This document shows, piece after piece, positions 41,571 through 49,605 of a DNA stretch of 64,000 nt. The translations under genes and the position numbers were made by a program. The DNA lies in contig NZ_JACJMB010000003.1 of the NCBI RefSeq assembly GCF_016902615.1, forward strand, positions 62,001 through 126,000. Direction: 5' to 3'. A model generated the notes under the pieces. It made no database searches and was not told the origin of the DNA. It was given only the letters and a program-made list of their open reading frames with translations. Origin of the DNA: Collinsella tanakaei. GTDB lineage: Bacteria; Actinomycetota; Coriobacteriia; Coriobacteriales; Coriobacteriaceae. Each line of letters opens with the position of its first letter. The first letter of the stretch is position 1.

Positions 41571-41607
41571 CCGCGCGGCTGCCAGACGTTTACGGAAAGG
41601 AGATCCG

Positions 41608-42537
41608 ATGCGCTGGCTGGGCGTTGACGGGGGCGGCACCAAGACCGCCTTTGCCCTGTATGACGAGCGGCTGCAGCCACTCGACCGCCACGTGCTGCCC
41701 ACCTGCCATTACGCGCAGGCGGGCGTGGACGGCATGCGGCGCGTCCTCGAAGAGGGGCTCGCCTGGGCACGCGGCGCCGGCAAGCTCGGCGATGCGTTCG
41801 GCATCGGGTTTTCCATCTGCGGGTATGGCGAGAACACCGCCGCGGACGCCGCGATCGAGGCCACCGCGCGCGACATCGCGGGCAGCAGCCCCTATGCGCT
41901 CGTGAACGACGTCGAGGCAGCGTGGGCGGCGGGGCTCGACATGGCCGACGGCATCGCGCTCATCGCCGGCACGGGCTCGATCGCCCTCGGCGTGCGCGCG
42001 GGGCGCCAAGTGCGCTGCGGTGGCTGGGACTATGAGATCGGCGATGAGGGCAGCGGAGGTTGGATGGGCCGCGAGGTCCTGCGCGCCTTCACGCGCCAGG
42101 TCGACGGCCGCGATGCGCGCGGCGCGCTCTACGACCTGGTGCGCTCCGAGCTCGCGCTTTCGAATGATTTCGACATCATCGCCTTCGCGCAGAAGCACAT
42201 CGCCGACCGCACGCGCATCGCCGCCCTCTCCGTTCTGGCAACCCGGGCGGCACGTGCGGGCGATACCTGTGCGCGGGCGATCTTTACGCGGGCAGCCCGC
42301 GAGGAGGCCGACCTGGTCGCCGCCATCGTGCGCGCACTGTTCGCCGACCAGATGGACACTGCAGCCGCCGTCCCCGTGACCTATATCGGCGGCACCTTCC
42401 AGGCCGGACCGCTCATCTTGGAGCCGCTCGCCGCCGCCCTCCCCTCCTGCTGCCGGCTCGTCGCCCCCGCACACGAGCCCGACCTGGGCGCCGTCCTCAT
42501 CCTGCGCAGCCGCCCGCGCGCAGAAGGCCGCCTTTAG
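41608..42537 (+). CDS. BadF/BadG-type ATPase, N-acetylglucosamine kinase-like
   Basis: 309 aa, ATG with AAAGGAGAT upstream. The ASKHA phosphate motifs are clear: GVDGGGTKTAFAL (~residues 5-17), ALVNDVEAAWAAG (~98-110) and LIAGTGSIALG (~118-128), followed by WDYEIGDEGSGGW, which is common in GlcNAc kinases. It likely phosphorylates an amino sugar with ATP. 37 bases downstream of the HemW-like gene, so probably in the same transcript, without an obvious functional link. Confidence 0.83.
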   Translation: MRWLGVDGGGTKTAFALYDERLQPLDRHVLPTCHYAQAGVDGMRRVLEEGLAWARGAGKLGDAFGIGFSICGYGENTAADAAIEATARDIAGSSPYALVNDVEAAWAAGLDMADGIALIAGTGSIALGVRAGRQVRCGGWDYEIGDEGSGGWMGREVLRAFTRQVDGRDARGALYDLVRSELALSNDFDIIAFAQKHIADRTRIAALSVLATRAARAGDTCARAIFTRAAREEADLVAAIVRALFADQMDTAAAVPVTYIGGTFQAGPLILEPLAAALPSCCRLVAPAHEPDLGAVLILRSRPRAEGRL

Positions 42538-42638
42538 CGATTCTTTACGCTCTCTTTAGGCCCGCTCAAGCTGCGGTACGGCCCGTGCGTCTACCATAGG
42601 GGTGAGTCCGATCACCTTGGAGCGAGAAAGGTCCGTGC

Positions 42639-42965
42639 ATGATCATCACCACCACCCCCACCGTCGACGGCTACCGCATCACCGGCTACTACGGCATCGT
42701 ATTCGGCGAGGTCATCACCGGTATCGACTTCCTGAAGGATATCGGCGCGAGCCTGCGCAACTTCGTGGGCGGCCGAAGCAAGGGCTACGAGGACGAGCTC
42801 ATCCAGGCACGCCGCGAGGCACTCGACGAGCTGGAGCAGCGCGCAGCCGAACTCGGCGTGCACGCCGTCGTGGGCGTCGACATCGATTACGAGGTGCTCG
42901 GCCAGGGCGGCATGCTCATGGTCACCGCAAGCGGCACCGCCGTCACGCTCGAGGCTGTGCGCTAG
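42639..42965 (+). CDS. YbjQ/UPF0145-family protein
   Basis: 108 aa, ATG with GAAAGG upstream. The whole length matches the family pattern: N-terminal [21 protein letters not shown], middle [21 protein letters not shown], and C-terminal [14 protein letters not shown]. These form small pentameric heavy-metal-binding-like domains; the role is not established. Stands alone and is followed by a good terminator at 43057-43100. Confidence 0.88.
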   Translation: MIITTTPTVDGYRITGYYGIVFGEVITGIDFLKDIGASLRNFVGGRSKGYEDELIQARREALDELEQRAAELGVHAVVGVDIDYEVLGQGGMLMVTASGTAVTLEAVR

Positions 42966-43056
42966 GCACTCTTCGGGTCAATCGCCCGTCCACGCCAAGG
43001 CAGCCGATACCAAAATCGGCTCGATCATCTGCCGCATAATCGACCCGCGAGCACTG

Positions 43057-43100
43057 CACCCCAATGCCTGTATATACCTCCGGCATTGGGGTGTATTTTT
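43057..43100 (+). terminator. Intrinsic terminator after ybjQ
   Basis: CACCCCAATGCC / GGCATTGGGGTG, a perfect 12-bp stem with a 13-base loop, followed by TATTTTT. A smaller hairpin GCCGAT / ATCGGC lies just upstream at ~43004-43021. Confidence 0.88.
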
Positions 43101-43147
43101 GCATAAAACTCCCCGCGTGAGGGAACGCCATTTGAGACGAATAATAG

Positions 43148-43296
43148 AAGATATTAACCGGGGTACGATTATTCGGTGCCATTCGCCCACCGACCGGAGA
43201 CCCTCGACAACACCGCAGGTACCAACTGGGCTTTTGCTGACGGTCTCCCGGCGGTGACGGACTCGCACCGAAAAATCGTACCCCGGTTAATATCTT
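43148..43296. repeat. 149-bp element with 32-bp terminal inverted repeats
   Basis: Arms 43148-43179 and 43265-43296 are complementary at 31 of 32 positions. An inner pair (ACCG-CGGAGACC near 43189-43202 and GGTCTCC-GGCGGT near 43242-43255) extends the fold inward, leaving a ~40-base centre. The sequence differs from the 870/36681 element, although both arms contain a GTAC followed by a T-run. It lies in the gap between the ybjQ terminator and the terminator of a minus-strand membrane-protein gene. No ORF. Confidence 0.8.
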
Positions 43297-43380
43297 ATGT
43301 ATATTCATGGGTTTCTCGGCTTCACATTCCGGAACGGATTGCCGGCATCGGCATACACGCGGGTGGAACCTGGCGCCAAC

Positions 43381-43434
43381 AAAACGAAAGGGTCCCGGCG
43401 CCGCGAGCCCATCTCGGGTCGCAGCATCGGGACC
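43381..43434 (-). terminator. Terminator of the large membrane-protein gene
   Basis: Minus strand: GGTCCCG / CGGGACC enclosing an inner GC hairpin, followed by CTTTCGTTTT, 27 bases past the stop. Confidence 0.7.
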
Positions 43435-43460
43435 TATCCCATGCGTCTCACACGCGCCTG

Positions 43461-45374
43461 TTACTCGATCGAGGTGACCTGCCTCACGGCCTCACCTGCC
43501 GCGCCGCCGGCATCCCCTGCCGCAGCATCCCCCTCGGAATCGCCCGCATCGGCAGCGGGCTCCTCGGCCATATAGGTGAAGGAGATGGTGTCGCCCACGC
43601 GGTAGCGCACGATGCCGAGCAGGTCGGGCAGTGCGAAATCGTAGATCTCCGGCGACCCCTCGAGCGTCACGTAGAAGTGCGAGTTGCCGTCGATGACCGC
43701 CTGCGCAATCGTGGCGATGGCGCCGCTCACGTCCTGCTGCGCGCCGGATGCGGCGGCCTGCTCGTCGGACAGCGTGCCGTCAGCCGCGAGCATCGCCAGA
43801 TAGCTGTCCTGGCAGGCGGCGACGGTGTTGCCCGTCGCGACGTTCTGATAGTGCTCTACGTTGATCATCGCGTACATCTTCACGAGCCCGGCATCGTCCT
43901 TCATCGACATGAAGTACGTGGGCTCGCCCGCCACGTTCAAAAGCAGCGGGAACGTCGCCTGGTAGCGCAGGTTCTGCAGCTCGCCCTCCGCGCTCGCCAT
44001 GGCCGAGTCCTCCGTCGCGCCCGCGACCGGGTAGAAATGCGACTCGCCGGTGCGCTGGTTCACGAGGATGAAGCCGATGATCGAGCTGTCGGCCGTGACG
44101 CTCGACACGCCCGTGTACAGGTAGATGTCGTCGCCCTGCGCGAGGTAGTTGTAGCCGAGCTCCCCGTCGGTTCCGCTCGTGGTGCGCACGACGTCGCGCT
44201 GGCCCAGCCACGAGTTCAGCCAGCCGTGCACATAGGCACCGCTCCAGTTGTACTGCTCGATGAGCAAATCGCTCGGATAGGCGCGGTCGACCCAGGCGGG
44301 CACATCCTCGATGGCATAGTCCTGCGTCTCGCCCGTGCAGGCGTTCACGAGCACGACGCGCTGGATGGTTGTGCCCTCAAACAGGCCGATGGTGCGGCGC
44401 TGGACGGGATAGACCCACCAGGGCGTCCCCTCCTCATCGAGCTCAAACGACTTCTGGTCGAACATATAGGAGGGGTAGGCGAGCTGCACGTAGCGGTCGA
44501 TGTTGCGGGAGAGCGGCTCGGACTCGCTGTACATGATCGGCTCGTCCAGGCGCACGACCTCCGCCTGCTGCGTCACCATGTCCACGAGCACATAGGCGGG
44601 TATGCCCGTCTCGCGGTTGGAGAGCCACTTGAACAGGTCGGCGTAGACAAGCGGGCTCACGCGCACCGGGCGGCCGTGGTAGTTGATCTGGCTGTAGGCG
44701 TCCGAGATCTCGAACTGGCTCACGTACTCGGGAATGGAGCCCATGGCGCGCGCACCGAGCAGGATGGCCGACGCGCGGTCGATCACCGGCACCTCGGAGT
44801 AGTCGACCTCCTCGATATCGGCGGCGAAATCGCCGTTGGTCGTCTGGAGCACTGTGGCGTAGCGTTCGGCGTTGCCCGGGATGATGGGCGTGCCGGCGAT
44901 CACGCCGACCACGAACGCGGCGACGACGGCAACCGGCACGATGATGAGGCGACCGAACAGCTTCGCGTGCGCGTCCGAGCGCAGCGAGGCCACCTTGAGC
45001 GCGACCGCGGCCACGACCGCGATGATGAGGATCCAGCTCCACACCTGCGGGCTCTGCAGATTGAGCGCCGGATGGAACCACCAGTAGCTCACCGCGAGCA
45101 GAATGACGAGCACCACGACCGCGATGATGAGAGCGCGCCTGCTCCAGCGGGCGATGGTGTCGAAGAGCTCCCCGCCGGGGCGCCCCGGGCCCGGAGCGCC
45201 CGCATGCTTCGCCCGGCTGTGCCGCCCTCCCGTACCTGGGCCCGCGGTATCGCCGTCCGTCGCGTCACCGATGACGGCGTCGACGGGAATCGCGTCGTCC
45301 GTCTCGTCGCTCCCGGGCACGGGAATGCCCATCATCCGCAGCATGCGGAGCAGATCGTCGTGGTCACGTGCCAT
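43461..45374 (-). CDS. Large membrane protein of unknown function
   Basis: 637 aa from ATG 45374 with AAGGAGG upstream. An acidic/Gly-rich cytoplasmic start (residues ~1-75) is followed by three hydrophobic helices (~78-100, ~112-130 and ~140-160). A ~450-residue domain follows, probably outside the membrane, with repeated short motifs such as VLVNACTGETQDYAIEDVP and ILVNQRTGESHFYPVAGATE. These resemble each other (V-N-TGE-x-Y), suggesting duplicated PepSY-like modules. The last ~40 residues are a Gly/Ala/Asp tail. No family name can be given with confidence. Confidence 0.7.
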   Translation of the reverse strand: MARDHDDLLRMLRMMGIPVPGSDETDDAIPVDAVIGDATDGDTAGPGTGGRHSRAKHAGAPGPGRPGGELFDTIARWSRRALIIAVVVLVILLAVSYWWFHPALNLQSPQVWSWILIIAVVAAVALKVASLRSDAHAKLFGRLIIVPVAVVAAFVVGVIAGTPIIPGNAERYATVLQTTNGDFAADIEEVDYSEVPVIDRASAILLGARAMGSIPEYVSQFEISDAYSQINYHGRPVRVSPLVYADLFKWLSNRETGIPAYVLVDMVTQQAEVVRLDEPIMYSESEPLSRNIDRYVQLAYPSYMFDQKSFELDEEGTPWWVYPVQRRTIGLFEGTTIQRVVLVNACTGETQDYAIEDVPAWVDRAYPSDLLIEQYNWSGAYVHGWLNSWLGQRDVVRTTSGTDGELGYNYLAQGDDIYLYTGVSSVTADSSIIGFILVNQRTGESHFYPVAGATEDSAMASAEGELQNLRYQATFPLLLNVAGEPTYFMSMKDDAGLVKMYAMINVEHYQNVATGNTVAACQDSYLAMLAADGTLSDEQAAASGAQQDVSGAIATIAQAVIDGNSHFYVTLEGSPEIYDFALPDLLGIVRYRVGDTISFTYMAEEPAADAGDSEGDAAAGDAGGAAGEAVRQVTSIE

Positions 45375-45441
45375 GGAAGGCCTCCTTTTTCTATCGTGCG
45401 CGGTGATGCTTCTCCTCCGGGGCAAAGCACCACCATGCGAG

Positions 45442-46626
45442 TCATTTCCTTGTCATGAGCCTGAGCGCGAGGTCAACCGGGCCGGGCTGCAGACGGCGGC
45501 GCACGTCACCCAGGCGCTCGGGGATGTCGATATGCTGCGGGCAGTGCCGCGTGCACGCCCCGCAGCCCACGCACATGCTCGCCAGGCGCGGTTTGCCCGT
45601 GCGGATGGCGCTCGCGGTGAAATACTGCTGCATGCCGGTGAACCAGCTGTGGGCGAAGCTCGCGTTGTAGGCCGCGAAGCACCCCGGGATGTTCACCCCG
45701 TGCGGGCACGGCATGCAGTAGCTGCAGCCCGTGCACGGCACGCGGTTCGCCCGCTCGAATAGCTCCACCACGCGCGCGACCGCATCGAGCTGCGCCGCGC
45801 TCAGCGAGTCGGGCAGCGCGCCCTCGGCGATGGCGGCGTTTTGCGCCACCTGCTCGGCACTCGTCATGCCCGAGAGCACCATCGTCACCTCGGGATGGTT
45901 CCACACCCACGCGAGGCCCCAGGCGGCGGGCGTGCTCAGCTTCGGGTCGGCCGCCTCACGAAAGACGCGCTTGGCGGCATCGGGCAGCTTGTCGGCGAGC
46001 CTGCCGCCGAGCAGGGGCTCCATGATGAAGACCGCAAGGCCGCGCTCGGCCGCCCGTATGAGTCCCGCGGTTCCCGCCTGGTAGTGCTCGTTGGCGTAGT
46101 TGTACTGAATCTGGCAGAAATCCCATGCGTATGCGTCGAGCAGCACGGGGAAGTCCCCCTCGCTGCCGTGGAACGAAAAGCCGATCTGGCGGATGCGCCC
46201 GTCCGCTTTCCGCCGCGCGATCCAGTCCTCGATGCCCAAGCCGCACAGACGCTCCCACTGCGCCGGGCTCGTAATGTTGTGCATGAGGTAGTAGTCGATA
46301 TGGTCGGTGCGCAGGCGCCGCAGCTGCTCGTCGAAGAAGCGGTCGAAATCGGACGCGCGCTTGCAGGAGGCATGCGGCAGCTTCGTGGCCAGAAGCACGC
46401 GGTCGCGGGCGCCGAGGCGCGCAAGCGACGCCCCGACCGCTTCCTCGTTGCCCGGGTAGAGATACGCGGTGTCCAGATAGTTGATGCCCTGCTCCAGCGC
46501 CGCAGAGATCACGGCGTCGGTCGCACGGGCGTCGGGTCTGCCGAGGGCGAAGCCGGGCAGGCGCATACAGCCCAAGCCGAGGGCGGAGATGCGGTTGCCG
46601 CTTGCGGGATCTGTCCGGTACTGCAT
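45442..46626 (-). CDS. Aldo/keto reductase with C-terminal 4Fe-4S clusters (copy 2)
   Basis: 394 aa, ATG 46626. The AKR barrel has INYLDTAYLYPGNEE (Asp, Tyr), ATKLPH (Lys) and YYLMHN (His). The tail carries CTGCSYCMPCPHG, where the cluster spacing is reduced, and CVGCGACTRHCPQ. It is a paralogue of the 36990-38126 protein, with the same domain order. It lies 67 bases upstream of the large membrane-protein gene on the same strand. Ferredoxin-coupled reduction of an unknown carbonyl is inferred. Confidence 0.9.
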   Translation of the reverse strand: MQYRTDPASGNRISALGLGCMRLPGFALGRPDARATDAVISAALEQGINYLDTAYLYPGNEEAVGASLARLGARDRVLLATKLPHASCKRASDFDRFFDEQLRRLRTDHIDYYLMHNITSPAQWERLCGLGIEDWIARRKADGRIRQIGFSFHGSEGDFPVLLDAYAWDFCQIQYNYANEHYQAGTAGLIRAAERGLAVFIMEPLLGGRLADKLPDAAKRVFREAADPKLSTPAAWGLAWVWNHPEVTMVLSGMTSAEQVAQNAAIAEGALPDSLSAAQLDAVARVVELFERANRVPCTGCSYCMPCPHGVNIPGCFAAYNASFAHSWFTGMQQYFTASAIRTGKPRLASMCVGCGACTRHCPQHIDIPERLGDVRRRLQPGPVDLALRLMTRK

Positions 46627-46803
46627 GGGAAGCCTCTCGACGATGGCGCGCGCTGCGCGCGGATCGGGTCTGCGTTCCGCTATTGTACCCTGCGGACACG
46701 GTGAACCCCGCGCCCGTCCGCCGAAGGATCACCGCACGGGATGCAGCGCCACCGCGACCGCACCCCGAGCGTCTGGGCCCCGCGGCCCGCCGGCCGGACG
46801 CGT

Positions 46804-47022
46804 CTAGGCGACGGCCGCCTTCTTCAGCTTCTTGATGAGCTCCTTTTTCGAGTCGCACATGACGAGCTCGCCGTCGATGCGCGCGAAGGGACAGGTGGCG
46901 CGCTTCTTCACGCAGTGGTGTATGCAGCCCTCTTTCCACGCATCCTTATCCAGCTCGCCCTTCAGATCTTTCGGCTTGATGCCCGAGCATTTCTTGCAGA
47001 ACTTAACGTGCGGCTTTCCCAT
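46804..47022 (-). CDS. Small Cys-rich metal-binding protein
   Basis: 72 aa from ATG 47022 with GGAGG upstream. Cysteines occur as KFCKKCSG near the start, then GCIHHCVKKRATCPF and VMCDSKK. The number and spacing suggest a zinc or Fe-S site, with a lysine-rich background. No known family can be named. It is followed by a short gap and convergent on nothing; the aldo/keto reductase gene lies 177 bases downstream on the same strand. Confidence 0.6.
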   Translation of the reverse strand: MGKPHVKFCKKCSGIKPKDLKGELDKDAWKEGCIHHCVKKRATCPFARIDGELVMCDSKKELIKKLKKAAVA

Positions 47023-47139
47023 GGCGGGTTTCCTCCGAAATCCGTCGAATCTATATGCTGCAAGCATTGTTACATATCTAGTTACCTAAGGCAAACAGAA
47101 TCGAAAACCCCGGCGAGCGCCCCGTCGCCTGCACGCCCT

Positions 47140-47307
47140 TCAGCGCCGGTCGCGATACCACCGCACGAACACGGCGATGGCGAGCGCGGCGAGCACCAGC
47201 GGCAGCAAGCGCAGCGCGCCCACGAGCACCGTGCCGACAAACGACAGCACGAGCGAGATGATCGCGGCGATCACCAGCAGGATAGCGAGGTATACGAGCA
47301 GTTCCAT
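47140..47307 (-). CDS. Small hydrophobic membrane protein (55 aa)
   Basis: The frame from ATG 47307 to TGA 47140 starts MELLVYLAILLVIAAIISL and ends VRWYRDRR. It is preceded by GAAGGAT with good spacing. Two membrane helices (residues ~3-27 and ~31-50) are joined by a short turn, with a basic tail likely inside. Nothing else fills this stretch. Function unknown. Confidence 0.55.
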   Translation of the reverse strand: MELLVYLAILLVIAAIISLVLSFVGTVLVGALRLLPLVLAALAIAVFVRWYRDRR

Positions 47308-47496
47308 TCGATATATCCTTCACAATCGATTCCCCGCAGCCATTATCCCCCATCGGCGCGCACAAGACGCGCCCCGCCTGAACTTTCCCGTGCTTTTCGA
47401 GGACCCGAACCCCCGCGACACCCTGAGCGGTGCTTCGCCACGCGTGCCGTCCGCAGCGGGTACACTGGAGGTGAGGACACGGCGGGAGGAGCACAC

Positions 47497-47934
47497 ATGG
47501 GACTTATGGACCGCATCAGGCAATGGGGATCGAAAAACGGCGCGCACGACGCCGCGCCGAGCGTGCGCAGCCCGCTGGAGCTCGAGCTGATCGAGCGCAT
47601 GCAGGACGCTATCGGCGACCCGTTGCGCCAGGAGGCGCCCATCCGCCTGCGCATGCGCTTCACCGGCGAGGTGCAAGGGGTCGGTTTCCGCTGGAACAGC
47701 ACGGCCATCGCGCGCGAGCTCGACATCACGGGCTGGGTCTGCAACCTCGACGACGGCTCGGTCCTGATGGAGGCTCAGGGCACCCCGCGCCAACTCATCC
47801 AGCTCTTCGACCGCGTACACGCCTACTACCAGCGCTTTCGCAACCGCATCTGGCTTGAGAGCGCCGATGGGCTCTCGACCGTGAGCGACGAGGGGAAATT
47901 CGAGGCGCGCTACGAGCCGGGCATCGACCTATAA
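47497..47934 (+). CDS. Acylphosphatase with N-terminal extension
   Basis: 145 aa from ATG 47497 (GGGAGGAG upstream). Residues ~52-140 are the acylphosphatase fold, with the catalytic Arg in [12 protein letters not shown] and the catalytic Asn in [17 protein letters not shown]. The first ~50 residues, absent from ordinary ~90-aa acylphosphatases, are polar and of unknown role. The enzyme hydrolyses acyl phosphates. RNase HI follows 37 bases downstream, likely in one transcript. Confidence 0.87.
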   Translation: MGLMDRIRQWGSKNGAHDAAPSVRSPLELELIERMQDAIGDPLRQEAPIRLRMRFTGEVQGVGFRWNSTAIARELDITGWVCNLDDGSVLMEAQGTPRQLIQLFDRVHAYYQRFRNRIWLESADGLSTVSDEGKFEARYEPGIDL

Positions 47935-47971
47935 TGGTGCGCCCGAACGCATCGACGAAAGGACCGACCGC

Positions 47972-48460
47972 TTGAACGTCACGATTTTCACCGACGGCGC
48001 CGCGCGCGGCAACCCCGGTCGCGGCGGCTATGGAGCCGTCCTGCGCTACACCGCGCCCTCGGGCAAGGTTCATGTGCTCGAGCTCAGCCGCGGCTACGAG
48101 CGCACGACGAACAACCGCATGGAGCTCATGGCCGTCATCGCCGCGCTCGAGGTGCTGAACCGCCCCTGTGACGTCGAGGTCCATTCCGATTCCCAATACG
48201 TGGTGAACGCGTTCAACAAGCACTGGATCGACGGCTGGAAGAAGCGCGGCTGGAAGACCGCGGCCAAGAAGCCGGTGAAGAACCCCGACCTGTGGAAGCG
48301 CCTGCTCGCCGCCATGGAACCGCATCGGGTCTCCTTCATCTGGGTGAAGGGACACGCCGGTCATACGTTCAACGAGCGGTGCGACCAGCTCGCCACGACC
48401 GCCGCCGACAACGGTCCGCTCCACACCGACGAGGGGTTTTCCGACAGCGATATCGATTAG
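47972..48460 (+). CDS. rnhA: Ribonuclease HI
   Basis: 162 aa, TTG start with GAAAGGA upstream. Active-site carboxylates: Asp in [12 protein letters not shown], Glu in [13 protein letters not shown], Asp in [11 protein letters not shown], and Asp in CDQLATTAA. It degrades RNA in RNA-DNA hybrids during replication and repair. The [14 protein letters not shown] handle region is present. Full length. Confidence 0.95.
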   Translation: MNVTIFTDGAARGNPGRGGYGAVLRYTAPSGKVHVLELSRGYERTTNNRMELMAVIAALEVLNRPCDVEVHSDSQYVVNAFNKHWIDGWKKRGWKTAAKKPVKNPDLWKRLLAAMEPHRVSFIWVKGHAGHTFNERCDQLATTAADNGPLHTDEGFSDSDID

Positions 48461-48558
48461 CGCCACGGGCCGCATCGGCTCGCCGCCCCCGCAGCGCGCG
48501 ATTCGCCCATCAGAAGGCTACCGGACAGCTAGCATTTTATGGAAACCGCGTCGCTCGC

Positions 48559-48593
48559 TTGATTCACGACCTCCGTTTTGCTGAAATGCAAAA
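48559..48593 (+). promoter_or_regulatory. Fur-type promoter with dyad over the -10
   Basis: TTGATT (48559-48564), a 17-base spacer, TGAAAT (48582-48587). The dyad TTTTGC-TGAAAT-GCAAAA (48576-48593) is centred exactly on the -10, so a bound dimer would block polymerase. It is 33 bases before the start of the Fur-family gene. Confidence 0.65.
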
Positions 48594-48625
48594 TAGGAAC
48601 CGATATCGATGAGGAGGTCAGGGCA

Positions 48626-49021
48626 GTGCAACGCCGAAACACAAGACAGCGCACCCTGGTGCTCGACGCCGTGCGCAACCGCCGCGACCACCCCACCGCA
48701 GAGGACATCTACCTCGACGTCCGCGCCCACGACGAGCACATCAGCCGGGCCACCGTCTACCGCAACCTGCGGTTCCTGGAGGGTGAGCGCGCCATCACCT
48801 GCGTGAAGGCGCCGGGCGGCGACCGCTTCGATCTTCGTCTCGACTCCCATGCGCACGTGGTCTGCACAAGCTGCGGTGCCGTGATCGACGCGCCCGCCCC
48901 CTACGACGCGGCAGCCGATGCAAACGTCGCGGCGGGTACGGGCTACACCATCACCTCGCACAGCACGATCTTCGAGGGCCTCTGCCCTGCCTGCCAGCGA
49001 TCGCAGCAGAAAACCCGATAG
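48626..49021 (+). CDS. Fur-family metal-dependent regulator
   Basis: 131 aa from GTG 48626, with GAGGAGG upstream; the frame extends further but into the promoter. N-terminal winged helix (TAEDIYLDVRAHDEHISRATVYRNLRFLEGERAI) and C-terminal dimerisation domain. The metal site includes RLDSHAHVVCTSCG and a second pair GLCPACQ, together a four-Cys structural zinc site as in PerR/Fur/Zur. Whether the sensed signal is iron, peroxide, zinc or manganese cannot be told. Its own promoter carries a matching dyad (48576-48593), so autoregulation is likely. Confidence 0.88.
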   Translation: MQRRNTRQRTLVLDAVRNRRDHPTAEDIYLDVRAHDEHISRATVYRNLRFLEGERAITCVKAPGGDRFDLRLDSHAHVVCTSCGAVIDAPAPYDAAADANVAAGTGYTITSHSTIFEGLCPACQRSQQKTR

Positions 49022-49038
49022 CACGCAACCCATCGATA

Positions 49039-49071
49039 GCGAACGGCTCGGGTCATGCCCGGGCCGTTCGC
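49039..49071. terminator. Bidirectional terminator between Fur and MarR genes
   Basis: GCGAACGGC / GCCGTTCGC stem with inner GGGTC/GCCC pairing, between convergent genes. T-tracts are weak. Confidence 0.6.
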
Positions 49072-49521
49072 CTATTCACGTGAGATGCCGCGCAGGCGCT
49101 CCAAGATGAGGTTCAGCGAGCGATACATCTGGACGCGCTGGATATCGCCCAGCTCCTCGCCCACCTCGGTGACCACCCGGCGGATGATCTCGTTGGCCTC
49201 GGCATTCACCTGCCGGCCCTTTTCGGTCAGGCGCACCGGCGCACGATAGCGCGAACCGGTTGCCTGCTCGCCGCACACCTCGACGAACCCGTCTTCCTCC
49301 AGATGCGCCAGCGTGCGCGACACGGCGGCGCGCGTCACGTCCGACTCGCGCGCGAGCTCCGCGCCGGTGAGCCCCTCCTCGTTTTGCCCAAGGTAGTACA
49401 GGCACATGATGTCGGAGCCCCGAAGGCCCAGCTTTGCCGCCTCGACCGTCTTGATACGCGAGATCTCTTTGGAGATGAGCGTGACGAGACCGACGAAATC
49501 CTCGAACCGCGACTGCTCCAT
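49072..49521 (-). CDS. MarR-family transcriptional regulator
   Basis: 149 aa, ATG 49521 with AAGGAGG upstream. The winged HTH is GLTGAELARESDVTRAAVSRTLAHLEEDGFVE (~residues 50-81), with a C-terminal dimerisation helix region ending LILERLRGISRE. Transcribed alone from a strong promoter (TTGACA-N16-TAAAAT), with a 22-bp dyad across the start site, indicating autoregulation. No target transporter is adjacent; the B3/B4 gene upstream reads in the same direction and ends 84 bases before it. Confidence 0.88.
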   Translation of the reverse strand: MEQSRFEDFVGLVTLISKEISRIKTVEAAKLGLRGSDIMCLYYLGQNEEGLTGAELARESDVTRAAVSRTLAHLEEDGFVEVCGEQATGSRYRAPVRLTEKGRQVNAEANEIIRRVVTEVGEELGDIQRVQMYRSLNLILERLRGISRE

Positions 49522-49535
49522 AGCGGCCTCCTTGC

Positions 49536-49581
49536 AAATGTTAACCAGTCAACATTTTATCGGCCGCCATGGCGCTGTCAA
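49536..49581 (-). promoter_or_regulatory. Promoter and MarR operator
   Basis: Minus strand: TTGACA (49581-49576), 16-base spacer, TAAAAT (49559-49554). The dyad AAATGTTGAC-TG-GTTAACATTT (49557-49536) overlaps the end of the -10 and the start site, with one mismatch in ten per arm. Confidence 0.75.
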
Positions 49582-49605
49582 CGAGGACCCCGACATCTCC
49601 AAACG

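Noticed and set aside
43176-45458. 760-codon plus-strand frame across the large membrane-protein gene and the 32-bp-arm element
   Set aside because: Antisense shadow; it begins inside the palindromic element and has no motif.
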